16,442 bases of DNA. It comes from Methanobacteriota archaeon. GTDB lineage: Archaea > Methanobacteriota > Methanobacteria > Methanobacteriales > Methanobacteriaceae. Of the stretch, positions 1 to 6,688 are shown piece by piece. Position 1 is the stretch's first letter, and each line of letters opens with the position of its first letter. Made by a program: the position numbers and the translations under genes. The notes under the pieces were generated by a model. The model did no database searches. It was not told the origin of the DNA and saw nothing but the letters and a program-made list of their open reading frames with translations. The stretch is from the NCBI GenBank assembly GCA_023436175.1, contig JAEZKE010000129.1:1-16442 (forward strand), written 5' to 3'.

Positions 1-303
1 GTATGTAATCTTTATATTAAACATCTTTCCGTTAAACTAATTTAAATTACATTAATAATTCACTTTATCATATGAAATATTGGTTTATAGACAAAATAAT
101 GTGCCAATCAAAATTTTCAAGAAAAAGATGGAAATATATAAAATATGTTAATTTTATCTTATTAAAAACAATCTTTTTAGTTTCAAGGGGTTTATAAAAG
201 CTTAAAATATTCAGATCGAACTAAACATATAAATTCTTGATTAAAGAGATATTTTTTACGTTTTGTCCAAATTATAGACAATATAAACAGTGGAGGTAAA
301 AAT
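1..303. other. AT-rich leader region upstream of the zinc-ribbon gene
   Basis: No gene is supported here. A possible TATA element for the downstream gene is ATATAAAT at 227-234, about 75 bases before the start codon; another TTTATAAAAG lies at 191-200. The word TATAGACAA occurs twice (near 86 and 273). A leftward reading frame overlapping 192-632 is the antisense shadow of the gene at 304 and has no ribosome binding site. Confidence 0.4.
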
Positions 304-591
304 ATGTCTTTTTGTAGTAAATGCGGAACTAAAAATTCTGAAATTTCTAAATTCTGTTCTAATTGTGGTTTTAAACTAAATATTAAATTACATGAAGATA
401 TGGATTTATGGAATGATATCAACGCAATAAATGGATTAAGCCCTGAAAGTAAGGAAAATGCATATAATATTATATTACAGATGAAGAATGAAAATAATGA
501 AAAAAATAGCCATAAAAGCAAAACTCCCAATGTAGATCGAGCCATAGCCACTTGGGATTCTATATTTAAAGATGAATACAAGAATAAGTAA
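304..591 (+). CDS. Small zinc-ribbon protein
   Basis: This encodes a 95-residue protein with an N-terminal zinc ribbon: CxxC at residues 4-7 (CSKC) and a second CxxC at 18-21 (CSNC), each followed by Gly, which is the treble-clef/zinc-ribbon spacing common in archaea. Four cysteines would bind one zinc ion. The rest (about residues 28-95) is charged and hydrophilic with no membrane segment, so the protein is probably cytoplasmic. The start is fixed by a strong GGAGGT at 292-297, seven bases before the ATG. Such short zinc-ribbon proteins often act as nucleic-acid or protein adaptors, but no specific role can be read here. It could belong to the host or to the left part of the mobile element. 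The next gene follows about 105 bases later on the same strand. Confidence 0.8.
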   Translation: MSFCSKCGTKNSEISKFCSNCGFKLNIKLHEDMDLWNDINAINGLSPESKENAYNIILQMKNENNEKNSHKSKTPNVDRAIATWDSIFKDEYKNK

Positions 592-697
592 TCAAATTGA
601 AGAAAATTTAAAAAGTGGTTAAAAAAGATCATGGAAATTTTAATTAATTTAAAATAATAGGATAAATAAATGAAATTTTATATAATGAGGTGATTTA

Positions 698-1089
698 ATG
701 GCAATAAAAGCAAACTTGCTTTTTTTAATGAAAAAATAATAGATTTTGGTAAAAAACTTGAAGAAACAGATGTTAAATACTTAAAAGAAGGAGATAAGTA
801 TTTACCGAAAGAAAAACGAAATCTAGTTAAACATGGATCTGAAATGAGTAAATTTACTATTGGAGATTCTGAAACACATGTTATTGAAGAGGGCATTGAT
901 AATTCAGAGGATTATGCAATTACATGTGTAGATGTTAATGCAGAAATTGGTGAATTGATGGTTGAAGATGGTGGAATGCTTGATATAAGTTTAGTGATAA
1001 ATTCTAATGTTGGGCTTCGACAAGTTACATTTAAATTAGAAGTTGATGATGAATTAATGGATTGGATATTGGAAAGCAAGAAAAAATAG
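698..1089 (+). pseudogene. Hypothetical protein gene interrupted by a -1 frameshift at a T7 run
   Basis: A good ribosome binding site (GAGGTGA, 687-693) precedes an ATG at 698. That frame gives MAIKANLLFLMKK and stops at 737-739. A -1 shift in the run of seven T (720-726) joins it to a long open frame ending at 1089, which would give about 130 residues. The downstream frame has ATG codons (for example 844, giving 81 residues), but none has a ribosome binding site, so the unit most likely begins at 698. The zero-frame codons at the shift are TTT TTA preceded by T, i.e. the slippery heptamer U UUU UUA. The C-terminal part is acidic and beta-rich (for example GELMVEDGGMLDISLVINSN) and I do not recognise it. 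It may be a true mutation, a homopolymer sequencing error, or programmed frameshifting; no strong stem follows, which argues against the last. Confidence 0.65.
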
Positions 1090-1112
1090 TTTTTTATATC
1101 ATTTCTTTCTTT
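1090..1112 (+). terminator. T-rich terminator after the 698-1089 gene
   Basis: Two pyrimidine-rich blocks (GTTTTTTATATC and TTTCTTTCTTTT) follow the stop codon directly. Oligo-T tracts of this kind terminate transcription in methanogens without needing a stable hairpin. The assignment rests only on composition and position. Confidence 0.5.
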
Positions 1113-1572
1113 TAAACCGCTTTTAAACCTTATTCAAAAAAATAATGATTCAAAGAGATTAAATCACTTCAAAAGACATTAAACCACAATCTTTACATTT
1201 ATATTTCATGTCTAGTTTTTTAGATTAACCCTTATCTATTTTGGACTTTTCGTTATTTTAATTGATTCTATTTTCTGGAAGTATGTTTATTTTTAGTGAA
1301 ACATTAATTAAATTAAACATAAGTGTTTCATCAGACATTTAAAAGTAGTTACCATACATGAGCAGTGTAAATAATGAATAGAAATATAAATAAGATTAAA
1401 ATCAGCAATAGAGAATAGTAATTAACACATAAAAGAAATAGGTTAATAATAGGATAGTGGAAGCTAAATAACATAGTATAAACAACATTAATAATATTAA
1501 TAAAACCTTAAATATCTTAGATCCTGCTCCTGACAAACATAATTTATTTTTTTCACAGATTTTTACCGACAA

Positions 1573-1666
1573 ATCGTGATAGATAATGATAGATCGTGAT
1601 AGATTATAACAACGCTGTTATTATACAAGATCATGATAAATCGTGATAAATTATAATGCTGTTATT
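1573..1666 (+). repeat. Iteron-like direct repeats (ATCGTGATARAT and GCTGTTATT)
   Basis: ATCGTGATAGAT begins at about 1573 and again at about 1593, and ATCGTGATAAAT begins at about 1640; a variant ATCATGATAAAT lies just before the last. The latter two copies are each followed by ATTATA and then GCTGTTATT (about 1614-1622 and 1658-1666). This gives two composite units with a period of about 45 bases. An inverted copy of the second word (AACAGCAT) lies near the recombinase at 9263-9270. Arrays like this bind replication initiators, recombinase accessory factors or regulators. Confidence 0.6.
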
Positions 1667-1882
1667 TTAATATAACACATAACAAGAAGATACCTTTCAT
1701 TAAAATCATAGTTTCAATTAATTAAAACAGTGTCTAATGATATAGATTAATGTTATTTTAAAGAACTATTAGTTTTAATTAAAGTATTTATATTGCATTC
1801 ATTTTTCAGTGTTTCATAGTATAGCTAATAATAAACTTTAATAAATATTAAAAATATAAATAAAAATTTATGATCATTCTAC

Positions 1883-2046
1883 TTCGTTTAACTTCGGTTT
1901 ATGGAAGTTGGCAGAATATTCTAAAAAATATTAGAAAACAAAGTAAAATCATTTAATCATGAAACAAAAGATTAATAGAACTAATTCAGATTATCCATAA
2001 ACTTCACGAAAATATAATTTATAAAAAAAGCGAAGTTAAACACGAA
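1883..2046. repeat. Long interrupted inverted repeat
   Basis: TTTAACTTCG (1887-1896) pairs perfectly with CGAAGTTAAA (2031-2040). It is extended outward by TTCG (1883-1886) with CGAA (2043-2046) across a 2-base bulge. Immediately inside, GTTTATGGA (1897-1905) pairs perfectly with TCCATAAAC (1994-2002), leaving a 28-base asymmetric insertion on the right arm. A further palindrome AGAATATTCT (1913-1922) lies within the loop. The 19 contiguous paired bases on the left arm are unlikely by chance even in AT-rich DNA. It may be a structured RNA, an origin cruciform or a protein-binding region. Confidence 0.6.
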
Positions 2047-2226
2047 ACATAAATGAATACTAGATTAAAGACCTACCATAGACTACGCAAAAAAACCCAC
2101 TCATACCCCTATTGATCGTTTTGTACCAAGCTGATACATTATTTTCCATTTTAGATCTTAATGTCGCCTCTATACGAACTTTAAAACACTGTATTTTATA
2201 ATATAACCTTCTTTATTTTCTACAAT

Positions 2227-2244
2227 ATCATCATAATACAGCGA
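2227..2244 (+). repeat. 18-bp direct repeat, copy 1
   Basis: ATCATCATAATACAGCGA is identical to 6924-6941. A 14-base inverted copy lies at 6689-6702. Copy 1 stands just before the 2265-2456 repeats and copy 2 in the gap after the primase gene. Both direct copies are followed by a T-rich stretch. Confidence 0.75.
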
Positions 2245-2264
2245 TATTCTGTTTTTTTAAACAC

Positions 2265-2456
2265 GAATTTTAATCAAAACTTTATATTAAGGAAAGGTGA
2301 ACATTTTAATCGAACTTTTATATTAAGGAAGAGAAAAGATTCTGAATTTTCTAAGGTGAACAATTTAATCAAAACTTTATATTAAGGAAGGTTAACTATT
2401 CTATCTTTTTGTTTTTTCTAAAGGTGAACATTTTAATGAAACTTTTATAGTAAGGA
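2265..2456 (+). repeat. Four irregularly spaced direct repeats, candidate replication-origin iterons
   Basis: Four related units occur at about 2265-2294, 2295-2330, 2354-2389 and 2422-2456. Their shared core is TTTAATC or TTTAATG, then AAACTTTTATATTAAGGA with small changes. Units 2-4 also begin with AGGTGAACA. The offsets between cores are about 36, 59 and 68 bases, so spacing is irregular and part of each repeat abuts short AT-rich filler. The position, 300-500 bases ahead of the replication cassette, suggests binding sites for the initiator or a regulator. AGGTGA followed by ATG or ATC resembles a translation start, but the only in-phase ATG (2436) gives just four codons. Confidence 0.7.
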
Positions 2457-2516
2457 GAAGAGGGAAAAAAATCCCATCATTCTTAACTACTTTTACAAAC
2501 TCTTTCTATATTAAAT

Positions 2517-2568
2517 GAGAATTAGACACGTATTTCACCGTATTTTTTATGTTATTGGTCTAATTCTC
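2517..2568. repeat. Perfect 11-bp inverted repeat with 30-base loop
   Basis: GAGAATTAGAC (2517-2527) pairs with GTCTAATTCTC (2558-2568). The right arm is part of a direct repeat ATTCTCCTTTTAT found at 2563-2575 and 2654-2666, about 91 bases apart. It lies about 200 bases upstream of the small-gene cassette and may be an operator region or a terminator-like structure for a leftward or rightward transcript. Confidence 0.5.
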
Positions 2569-2724
2569 CTTTTATCAGATAAAAAATGATTAGAAACTCT
2601 ATGAGCTTAGTAATTCGTCATGAATGAACGTTTTCATAGGGCTAATCAACATTATTCTCCTTTTATTAATCTATTTAAAACTCTTTAATCATCTAATTAG
2701 GGTTTTATTTTATTTTTTTAGGAG

Positions 2725-2731
2725 TATATAG
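2725..2731 (+). promoter_or_regulatory. Possible TATA box for the small-gene cassette
   Basis: TATATA within GAGTATATAGC stands about 45 bases before the ATG at 2771. This would place transcription start near 2752, with a leader long enough to hold the GGAGTGAT ribosome binding site. A T-rich run (2703-2720) precedes it. Confidence 0.35.
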
Positions 2732-2770
2732 CAAAGAAGATAAAGAAAACAGGAAATGGAGTGATAAATT

Positions 2771-2956
2771 ATGAGAGTAAATAAAGTAACTTTTTATGAC
2801 ATTGTAAAACTGTTAAAAGAGGATATAAATCTGAATGTTTATGAAATATGCTTTAAACTAGGCTGTGGTGAAGGTACATTGTATAGAAGAATGATTCACG
2901 AAAAATATCGTGGATTATCACAACTTAAAGATGCCATAAGAAAAGGAGAATTATAA
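2771..2956 (+). CDS. Small putative helix-turn-helix protein
   Basis: This encodes 61 residues. From about residue 7 to 41 the pattern suits a three-helix HTH: an amphipathic helix (TFYDIVKLLKED), then NVYEICFKLGCGEGTLYRRM, where the Gly-rich turn and TLYRR look like a turn and recognition helix. The C-terminus is basic. GGAGTGAT lies just upstream of the ATG at a normal spacing, supporting this start. It is the first gene of the rightward cassette, and a small first-gene DNA-binding protein would suit an element repressor or copy-control factor; that role is inferred from position. I do not recognise a named family. Confidence 0.65.
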   Translation: MRVNKVTFYDIVKLLKEDINLNVYEICFKLGCGEGTLYRRMIHEKYRGLSQLKDAIRKGEL

Positions 2957-2990
2957 AAATTCTTCAAAATTATTTTTAGAGGTGATAATA

Positions 2991-3113
2991 ATGAACAATG
3001 AGAATAATATAACAGTTAAACCAAGATTAGACGCTGAAAGGAATAGAATAGAACGTATAAAGGAAGAACGAAAGAAAAAAGAGGATTTAAGATATATAGA
3101 TAACTGGTTTTAA
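2991..3113 (+). CDS. 40-residue highly charged protein
   Basis: ATG at 2991 follows a good AGAGGTGAT ribosome binding site (2978-2986). The product begins MNNENNITVKPRLDAERNR, continues as a charged Arg/Lys/Glu-rich helix, and ends with a Tyr/Trp-containing tail (DNWF). The helix could form a coiled coil. The gene lies 34 bases after the preceding stop codon and 17 bases before the next start, each gene having its own binding site, so it reads as a true member of the cassette despite its size. Function unknown. Confidence 0.65.
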   Translation: MNNENNITVKPRLDAERNRIERIKEERKKKEDLRYIDNWF

Positions 3114-3130
3114 AAAAAGAGGTGGATTAA

Positions 3131-3421
3131 ATGAAAAGAAAGCAAGTTAAAGACTATAATTATATCAGAAGGAAATTAGCAGAATCTGGACAGCTTAAAG
3201 ATGATAAAAGTTCGGAAGAACGTAAAAAGCTAGAAAAAGACGAACATAGTCTAATAGACACAGAAGAAGGATATACTTATAAGATAGACGAAGAACGAGC
3301 AGGAATAGTTCACAAAAGAGCAACATATACCAATAGAAGTGAATTGGACATATTATTAAGGCATTATCCTGAAGAGGAAGTATATAATTACAAATTAGCC
3401 AAGAAGCAATTAAAATTATAA
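3131..3421 (+). CDS. Hypothetical charged protein of the small-gene cassette
   Basis: This encodes 96 residues with a strongly basic and acidic mix. AGAGGTGG at 3118-3125 precedes the ATG. The first half is a Lys/Glu/Arg-rich helix (about residues 1-40). The second half alternates Tyr and Ile-rich stretches (EEGYTYKIDEERAG) and ends in another helix (YNYKLAKKQLKL). No cysteine pairs, membrane segments or known motifs are visible. It sits in the same run as its neighbours (gaps of 17 and 24 bases) and is probably co-transcribed with them. A leftward frame of 89 codons across 3195-3464 is its antisense shadow. I do not recognise the family. Confidence 0.65.
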   Translation: MKRKQVKDYNYIRRKLAESGQLKDDKSSEERKKLEKDEHSLIDTEEGYTYKIDEERAGIVHKRATYTNRSELDILLRHYPEEEVYNYKLAKKQLKL

Positions 3422-3445
3422 TTAAATTAAAAAGAGATGATATAA

Positions 3446-3781
3446 ATGGTACATACACAAACACAAAGAGAAGAGATATTTAAATCTGATTTAGAGTTAA
3501 TTAAAGGTTATTTAGCTAAAAGGTTTAAAACTCAATTAAGTGATATACACTTTAAAAGAACTTTAAATAATGAATTAGTTGTTTTAGCTGATGAAAAAGA
3601 GGTTAAAAAGGTATTAGGTGAAGGAGAGATAGAAGAACTTAATTTATTTAATGATAAGATGTGGCAGAAACTTAAAATGTTCTCTATAAGGAATTTTAAA
3701 GTTCATAAAGGTAAAATAATCGCTGTAATTGAATACAAAGTTAATATAAAGATAGTAACTCTTTCTAGTACACCTTACTAA
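3446..3781 (+). CDS. Hypothetical protein, last gene of the first cassette block
   Basis: This encodes 111 residues. A GAGATGAT element precedes the ATG. The N-terminal half is helical and charged (EEIFKSDLELIKGYLAKRFK). Then come short hydrophobic stretches (NELVVLADEKEVKKVLGEGE) and a beta-rich C-terminus (GKIIAVIEYKVNIKIVTL) that could form a small sheet. There is no signal peptide or membrane helix. It is followed by a T-rich terminator and a fresh promoter for the next gene, so it seems to end the first transcript of the cassette. I do not recognise the family. Confidence 0.65.
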   Translation: MVHTQTQREEIFKSDLELIKGYLAKRFKTQLSDIHFKRTLNNELVVLADEKEVKKVLGEGEIEELNLFNDKMWQKLKMFSIRNFKVHKGKIIAVIEYKVNIKIVTLSSTPY

Positions 3782-3793
3782 ATTAATACAGTG

Positions 3794-3807
3794 TTTTTAC
3801 TTTTTTT
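3794..3807 (+). terminator. Oligo-T terminator after 3446-3781
   Basis: GTTTTTACTTTTTTT follows the stop codon by about a dozen bases. The flanking ACTTTTTTTATA and TATAGTAAAAAAAAG are partly complementary, so a weak hairpin is possible, but the T run alone fits an archaeal terminator. Confidence 0.5.
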
Positions 3808-3812
3808 ATAAA

Positions 3813-3820
3813 TTTATATA
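3813..3820 (+). promoter_or_regulatory. TATA box (TTTATATA) for the 3868 gene
   Basis: TTTATATA matches the methanogen TATA consensus exactly. Transcription would begin near 3842, leaving a leader of about 25 bases that carries the GGAGTGG ribosome binding site at 3854-3860 before the ATG at 3868. Confidence 0.6.
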
Positions 3821-3867
3821 GTAAAAAAAAGAGTTTTTTTACAGATTAATAAAGGAGTGGTTATTTT

Positions 3868-3984
3868 ATGTATTTAGAAAGTGTTTTAAAGAGTTTTAAT
3901 GAGATTGCTAACAATTTAAAGGAAATAAATTCAACAATTAATAAAGAAATTACCAGATTAAAATCTGAAATAGGGGAGATGTGA
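3868..3984 (+). CDS. 38-residue coiled-coil mini-protein
   Basis: ATG at 3868 is preceded by GGAGTGG (3854-3860) and by a consensus TATA box. The 38-residue product begins MYLESVLKSFNEIANNLKEI and shows a clear heptad-like spacing of Leu/Ile throughout, with no helix breaker, so a single helix that dimerises is likely. Its last codons overlap the ribosome binding site of the next gene (GGGGAGATGTGA), and its stop codon ends two bases before the next ATG, which indicates translational coupling. Function unknown; small helical partners are common in plasmid and virus regulatory circuits, but nothing in the sequence assigns that role. Confidence 0.65.
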   Translation: MYLESVLKSFNEIANNLKEINSTINKEITRLKSEIGEM

Positions 3985-3986
3985 TT

Positions 3987-4163
3987 ATGGTTAGTGAAAA
4001 TACAAAAGAGTTAATAAAAGATTTAGGATATGATTACAGACTGAATAAGATAATATTAAGTGATATACCTGAAAACGATAAGCTTTTACTAGTGGAAATC
4101 GAAAAATGCTACAGGTTATCTAATTTGAAGGTAGAAACAAGATCAGCAGAAGATGAATATTGA
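3987..4163 (+). CDS. 58-residue hypothetical protein, coupled to the upstream mini-protein
   Basis: The ATG at 3987 is preferred over the in-frame GTG at 3981, because GTG 3981 overlaps the upstream stop codon and lies too close to the GGGGAG site. The protein is acidic with a mixed helix/strand pattern (TKELIKDLGYDYRLNKIILS, then KLLLVEIEKCYRLSNLKVET) and one cysteine. There is no membrane segment. It follows the coiled-coil gene almost without gap and is followed by a strong T-run, so the two probably form a bicistronic unit. I do not recognise it. Confidence 0.6.
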   Translation: MVSENTKELIKDLGYDYRLNKIILSDIPENDKLLLVEIEKCYRLSNLKVETRSAEDEY

Positions 4164-4181
4164 TTTTATATTTATTAATTA

Positions 4182-4195
4182 TTTTTTCTTTTTTT
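4182..4195 (+). terminator. Oligo-T terminator after the small-gene cassette
   Basis: TTTTTTCTTTTTTT begins 19 bases after the stop codon at 4163, separating the cassette from the primase transcript. Confidence 0.6.
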
Positions 4196-4223
4196 AAACG
4201 TAATATAGTCCTTAAAGCATTAT

Positions 4224-4257
4224 CCGTAACCGAATAAAGATCGTATACCTATAGTGA
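4224..4257 (+). promoter_or_regulatory. Composite motif, copy 1 (upstream of primase)
   Basis: Three blocks occur in order: CCGTAACC (4224-4231), AAAGATCG (4236-4243) and CTATAGTGA (4249-4257). The same blocks in the same order and near-equal spacing occur on the opposite strand at 9108-9074, just before the recombinase start. Twenty-five bases match exactly in the blocks, with gaps of 4 and 5 (here) or 4 and 6 (copy 2). It is either a shared operator of the element or a recombinase site. Confidence 0.65.
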
Positions 4258-4351
4258 AGGAAGGTAAAAAATAGATCAATACGATTAGAACGGTGTTTAA
4301 TTTGATAAAATTACATGAAAGAGTTTTAAATAATTTATAGGGGTGAAATAC

Positions 4352-6667
4352 ATGGAAGATAAAGAATTTAAATTTATAGAAGTTTTTAAATATGCTAAAA
4401 AAATAGCATTATCATCTAAAGATCAAGTAATGGCTGGTAGACCCTCCAAAATACCATGTATTAATTGGGATAAACAACCATCAGATTATACAGGATTCAA
4501 TGATGAAAATTATGGCACTGCTATTATTTGTGATTATATTAAAGAATTAAATCAATATTTGGTAGTAATTGATTTAGACATACCAAAACCAAACAGCGAA
4601 CATATACCATTAGAAGTATTAGAAGACTGTATGAAACCAGTAATAGAACGAACATACAGTGTAAGAACTGGATCGGGTGGAATACATGTATATCTTTTAT
4701 CAGAGGAAAAGCCAAGAGCGAATCAACCTCACGTTAATATTGATTATCAGACTAATACTGGAAGTATGAAAGGCAAATATGTTGTTTCTGATTTTATTTA
4801 TGATAAAGAAGGTAACAAAGTACATTATACTAAATTAGAAGAATCTTTAGATACTATATTTTCTATTAAAAATACAGATGAAGTATTAAACCTTTTATTA
4901 AAGACATTAGAAGAAAAAGGATACAATATAAGCCCATTAACAGGATATACAGCACAAATAGCAAATATAATTAGTAGAAATTTACGTGAAGGACATAGAA
5001 ATGATCTTGTCTTTGCACTTTCAGGATACTTAAGAAAAAAGGGATTTAAATATGATACCACAGTACAAATAGTAAGACAAGCATTTAAAGATGATGAAGA
5101 GTTATCAGAAAGGTTAAAAGTTGTAAATAGGGCATATAAAAGAGATATTAAAAGCTTAAAAGGTTGGAATGGATTAAATGATATCTTAGGGGAAATAGAT
5201 TTAAAGGAACTAGAAAGTTTGGTAGTAGGTGATGAACTAGACATTAAATCCCAAATTATTCGTAAATTAGCCCAACAAACAGAACCAAGCCCTAAACTCT
5301 TAGCTGACTTTTTAAACAATGAATTAACACTGTATAAAGATCCCCAAATAATGAAATACTATGAAAGACAAGAAGACGGAACTATAATTGAGATTGACAA
5401 TATTAGAATAGAAGAGTTTATGAATGAAACTTTTGAAGCTAATCAAATTTCATCGACAAAGTGTAAAACTCTACTTAAATATGTAACTAAGCACATTAAA
5501 AGAAATTATGATATAATACTTTTTAATAATGGATTTTTAAATACAGTTACAAGAGAATTTAATCCAAATAAAGAAGAATTAACTGAAATACCTAAATTAT
5601 CATTACCTTTTAACTGGAATCCTAACGCAGAATCTGGAAGAATAGGTGAACTTATAGAAGAGATATTGTATAATCCCAAATATCCAAATAATAAAGAAAT
5701 GTGGTTAAAAGCAGTAGGACACGCTTTTATTGGGGCTAATAGAATTGGTAAAATGGTAGTAGTGCAAGGTGGATCAGGTACAGGTAAATCTACATTGACA
5801 ACAATATTAAAGAGAATTTTTACAGGTAATTTTTCTGAAGTAAAGACTCAAACAATAGTTAAGAATGAAAGGTTTACTTTACATTCTTTAATTGGTAAAG
5901 CTGTAAATTTTGATGATGATATAGCAAATGGAATGCTTAAGGGAATAGGAAATTTAAATAGTATTGTAACAGGTAATGGGTTAGAAGTTGAAATTAAAGG
6001 GGAAAATAAGAGTATCCAAGCTGAAGCAGAGCAAATTCCCAAATTATTTGCAAATGGAAATACATTACCTCCATTTATTGGAACAGGTATAGAAAGAAGA
6101 TTATTGTTAATTCACGCTGATAATGAAGTATCCTATGAAAATAGAGATGATTACCTACAAACTGACATACTTTCAGGTAAATATGATAAAGAGGGTATAG
6201 AATGGCTTATTTACACTAGCATAAATCTTTATTTAGATAACGCAACTGAACCAATAGCAACTAAAGAAGATGAGCAAAGAATGAAAAGGGAATATGATTT
6301 TAAAGCTTATCCTCTTAAATGTGGAATTGAGGAAATATTTACAGAATCATGGGAAGATCAAGACTTCATAGATAGACAAGATGTATACAGATATATTAAA
6401 CAGTGGTTTAGACAGGCATGGAAAGAAGGAAAGATAGACAAAGAGCATAGAAATCCAAGTATTACAAAGATAAATAGAGCAATGGACGACGCAGGATATG
6501 ATAGCGGTCAAAAAAGGACAGGTGAAGATACAATAAGAGTATATAAGAATATTAAACTAAAAGACCACTGGAAATACATATTTGATCCAGAAACAAAAGC
6601 ACAAGATCAAATGCTAATAACAGAGATAAAGGAAATTCAGAATACAACAGAGATCGGGGAAACATAA
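4352..6667 (+). CDS. P4-type primase-helicase (PrimPol fused to SF3 helicase)
   Basis: This 771-residue replication initiator would prime and unwind DNA at the element's origin. The N-terminal archaeo-eukaryotic PrimPol domain (about residues 1-190) has the three expected motifs: VVIDLD (Asp74 and Asp76), GGIHVYLL (His112) and NIDYQ (Asp131). A linker and D5_N-like middle region follow. The C-terminal superfamily 3 helicase has Walker A GGSGTGKST (473-481), Walker B NFDDD (519-523), the SF3 motif C with Asn in FANGNTLPP (566-574) and a likely arginine finger in GIERRLLL. The length and domain order match the P4 primase family. The ATG at 4352 is chosen because GGGGTGA (4340-4346) precedes it; the in-frame GTG at 4343 lies inside that site. 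Its PrimPol half is paralogous to the product of 7066-7764. Cytoplasmic; likely the element's key replication gene. Confidence 0.93.
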   Translation: MEDKEFKFIEVFKYAKKIALSSKDQVMAGRPSKIPCINWDKQPSDYTGFNDENYGTAIICDYIKELNQYLVVIDLDIPKPNSEHIPLEVLEDCMKPVIERTYSVRTGSGGIHVYLLSEEKPRANQPHVNIDYQTNTGSMKGKYVVSDFIYDKEGNKVHYTKLEESLDTIFSIKNTDEVLNLLLKTLEEKGYNISPLTGYTAQIANIISRNLREGHRNDLVFALSGYLRKKGFKYDTTVQIVRQAFKDDEELSERLKVVNRAYKRDIKSLKGWNGLNDILGEIDLKELESLVVGDELDIKSQIIRKLAQQTEPSPKLLADFLNNELTLYKDPQIMKYYERQEDGTIIEIDNIRIEEFMNETFEANQISSTKCKTLLKYVTKHIKRNYDIILFNNGFLNTVTREFNPNKEELTEIPKLSLPFNWNPNAESGRIGELIEEILYNPKYPNNKEMWLKAVGHAFIGANRIGKMVVVQGGSGTGKSTLTTILKRIFTGNFSEVKTQTIVKNERFTLHSLIGKAVNFDDDIANGMLKGIGNLNSIVTGNGLEVEIKGENKSIQAEAEQIPKLFANGNTLPPFIGTGIERRLLLIHADNEVSYENRDDYLQTDILSGKYDKEGIEWLIYTSINLYLDNATEPIATKEDEQRMKREYDFKAYPLKCGIEEIFTESWEDQDFIDRQDVYRYIKQWFRQAWKEGKIDKEHRNPSITKINRAMDDAGYDSGQKRTGEDTIRVYKNIKLKDHWKYIFDPETKAQDQMLITEIKEIQNTTEIGET

Positions 6668-6688
6668 CCCCGAAAAACAATTATACCA

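Larger units (their letters stand above)
1113..2264. other. Long non-coding, repeat-rich region
   Basis: No credible gene was found on either strand. The few ATG-initiated frames are under 30 codons and lack ribosome binding sites (for example the 28-codon frame at about 1870). The stretch is extremely AT-rich and holds an iteron-like cluster (1573-1666), a long interrupted inverted repeat (1883-2046) and one copy of an 18-bp direct repeat (2227-2244), described separately. Together with the repeats at 2265-2568 it is the most likely place for the element's origin or main control region. Confidence 0.6.

Noticed and set aside
192..632. Leftward 146-codon open frame with hydrophobic product
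   Set aside because: It is antisense to the zinc-ribbon gene, which has a perfect ribosome binding site and paired CxxC motifs; the leftward frame has no ribosome binding site.
844..1089. Independent 81-codon gene
   Set aside because: No ribosome binding site precedes ATG 844, and the same frame is open upstream to a frameshift that joins it to a well-formed start at 698.
2265..2456. Possible CRISPR array
   Set aside because: Units vary, the spacing is irregular (one pair abuts directly), there are only four copies and no cas gene is nearby.
4343..4351. GTG start giving three extra residues to the primase
   Set aside because: The codon lies inside the GGGGTGA ribosome binding site of the ATG at 4352. 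The same reasoning rejects GTG 3981 for the 58-residue gene and GTG 9077 for the recombinase.
4825..5319. Leftward 164-codon open frame
   Set aside because: Antisense shadow of the primase-helicase; Ser/Phe-rich low-complexity product typical of reverse reading of AT-rich coding DNA.
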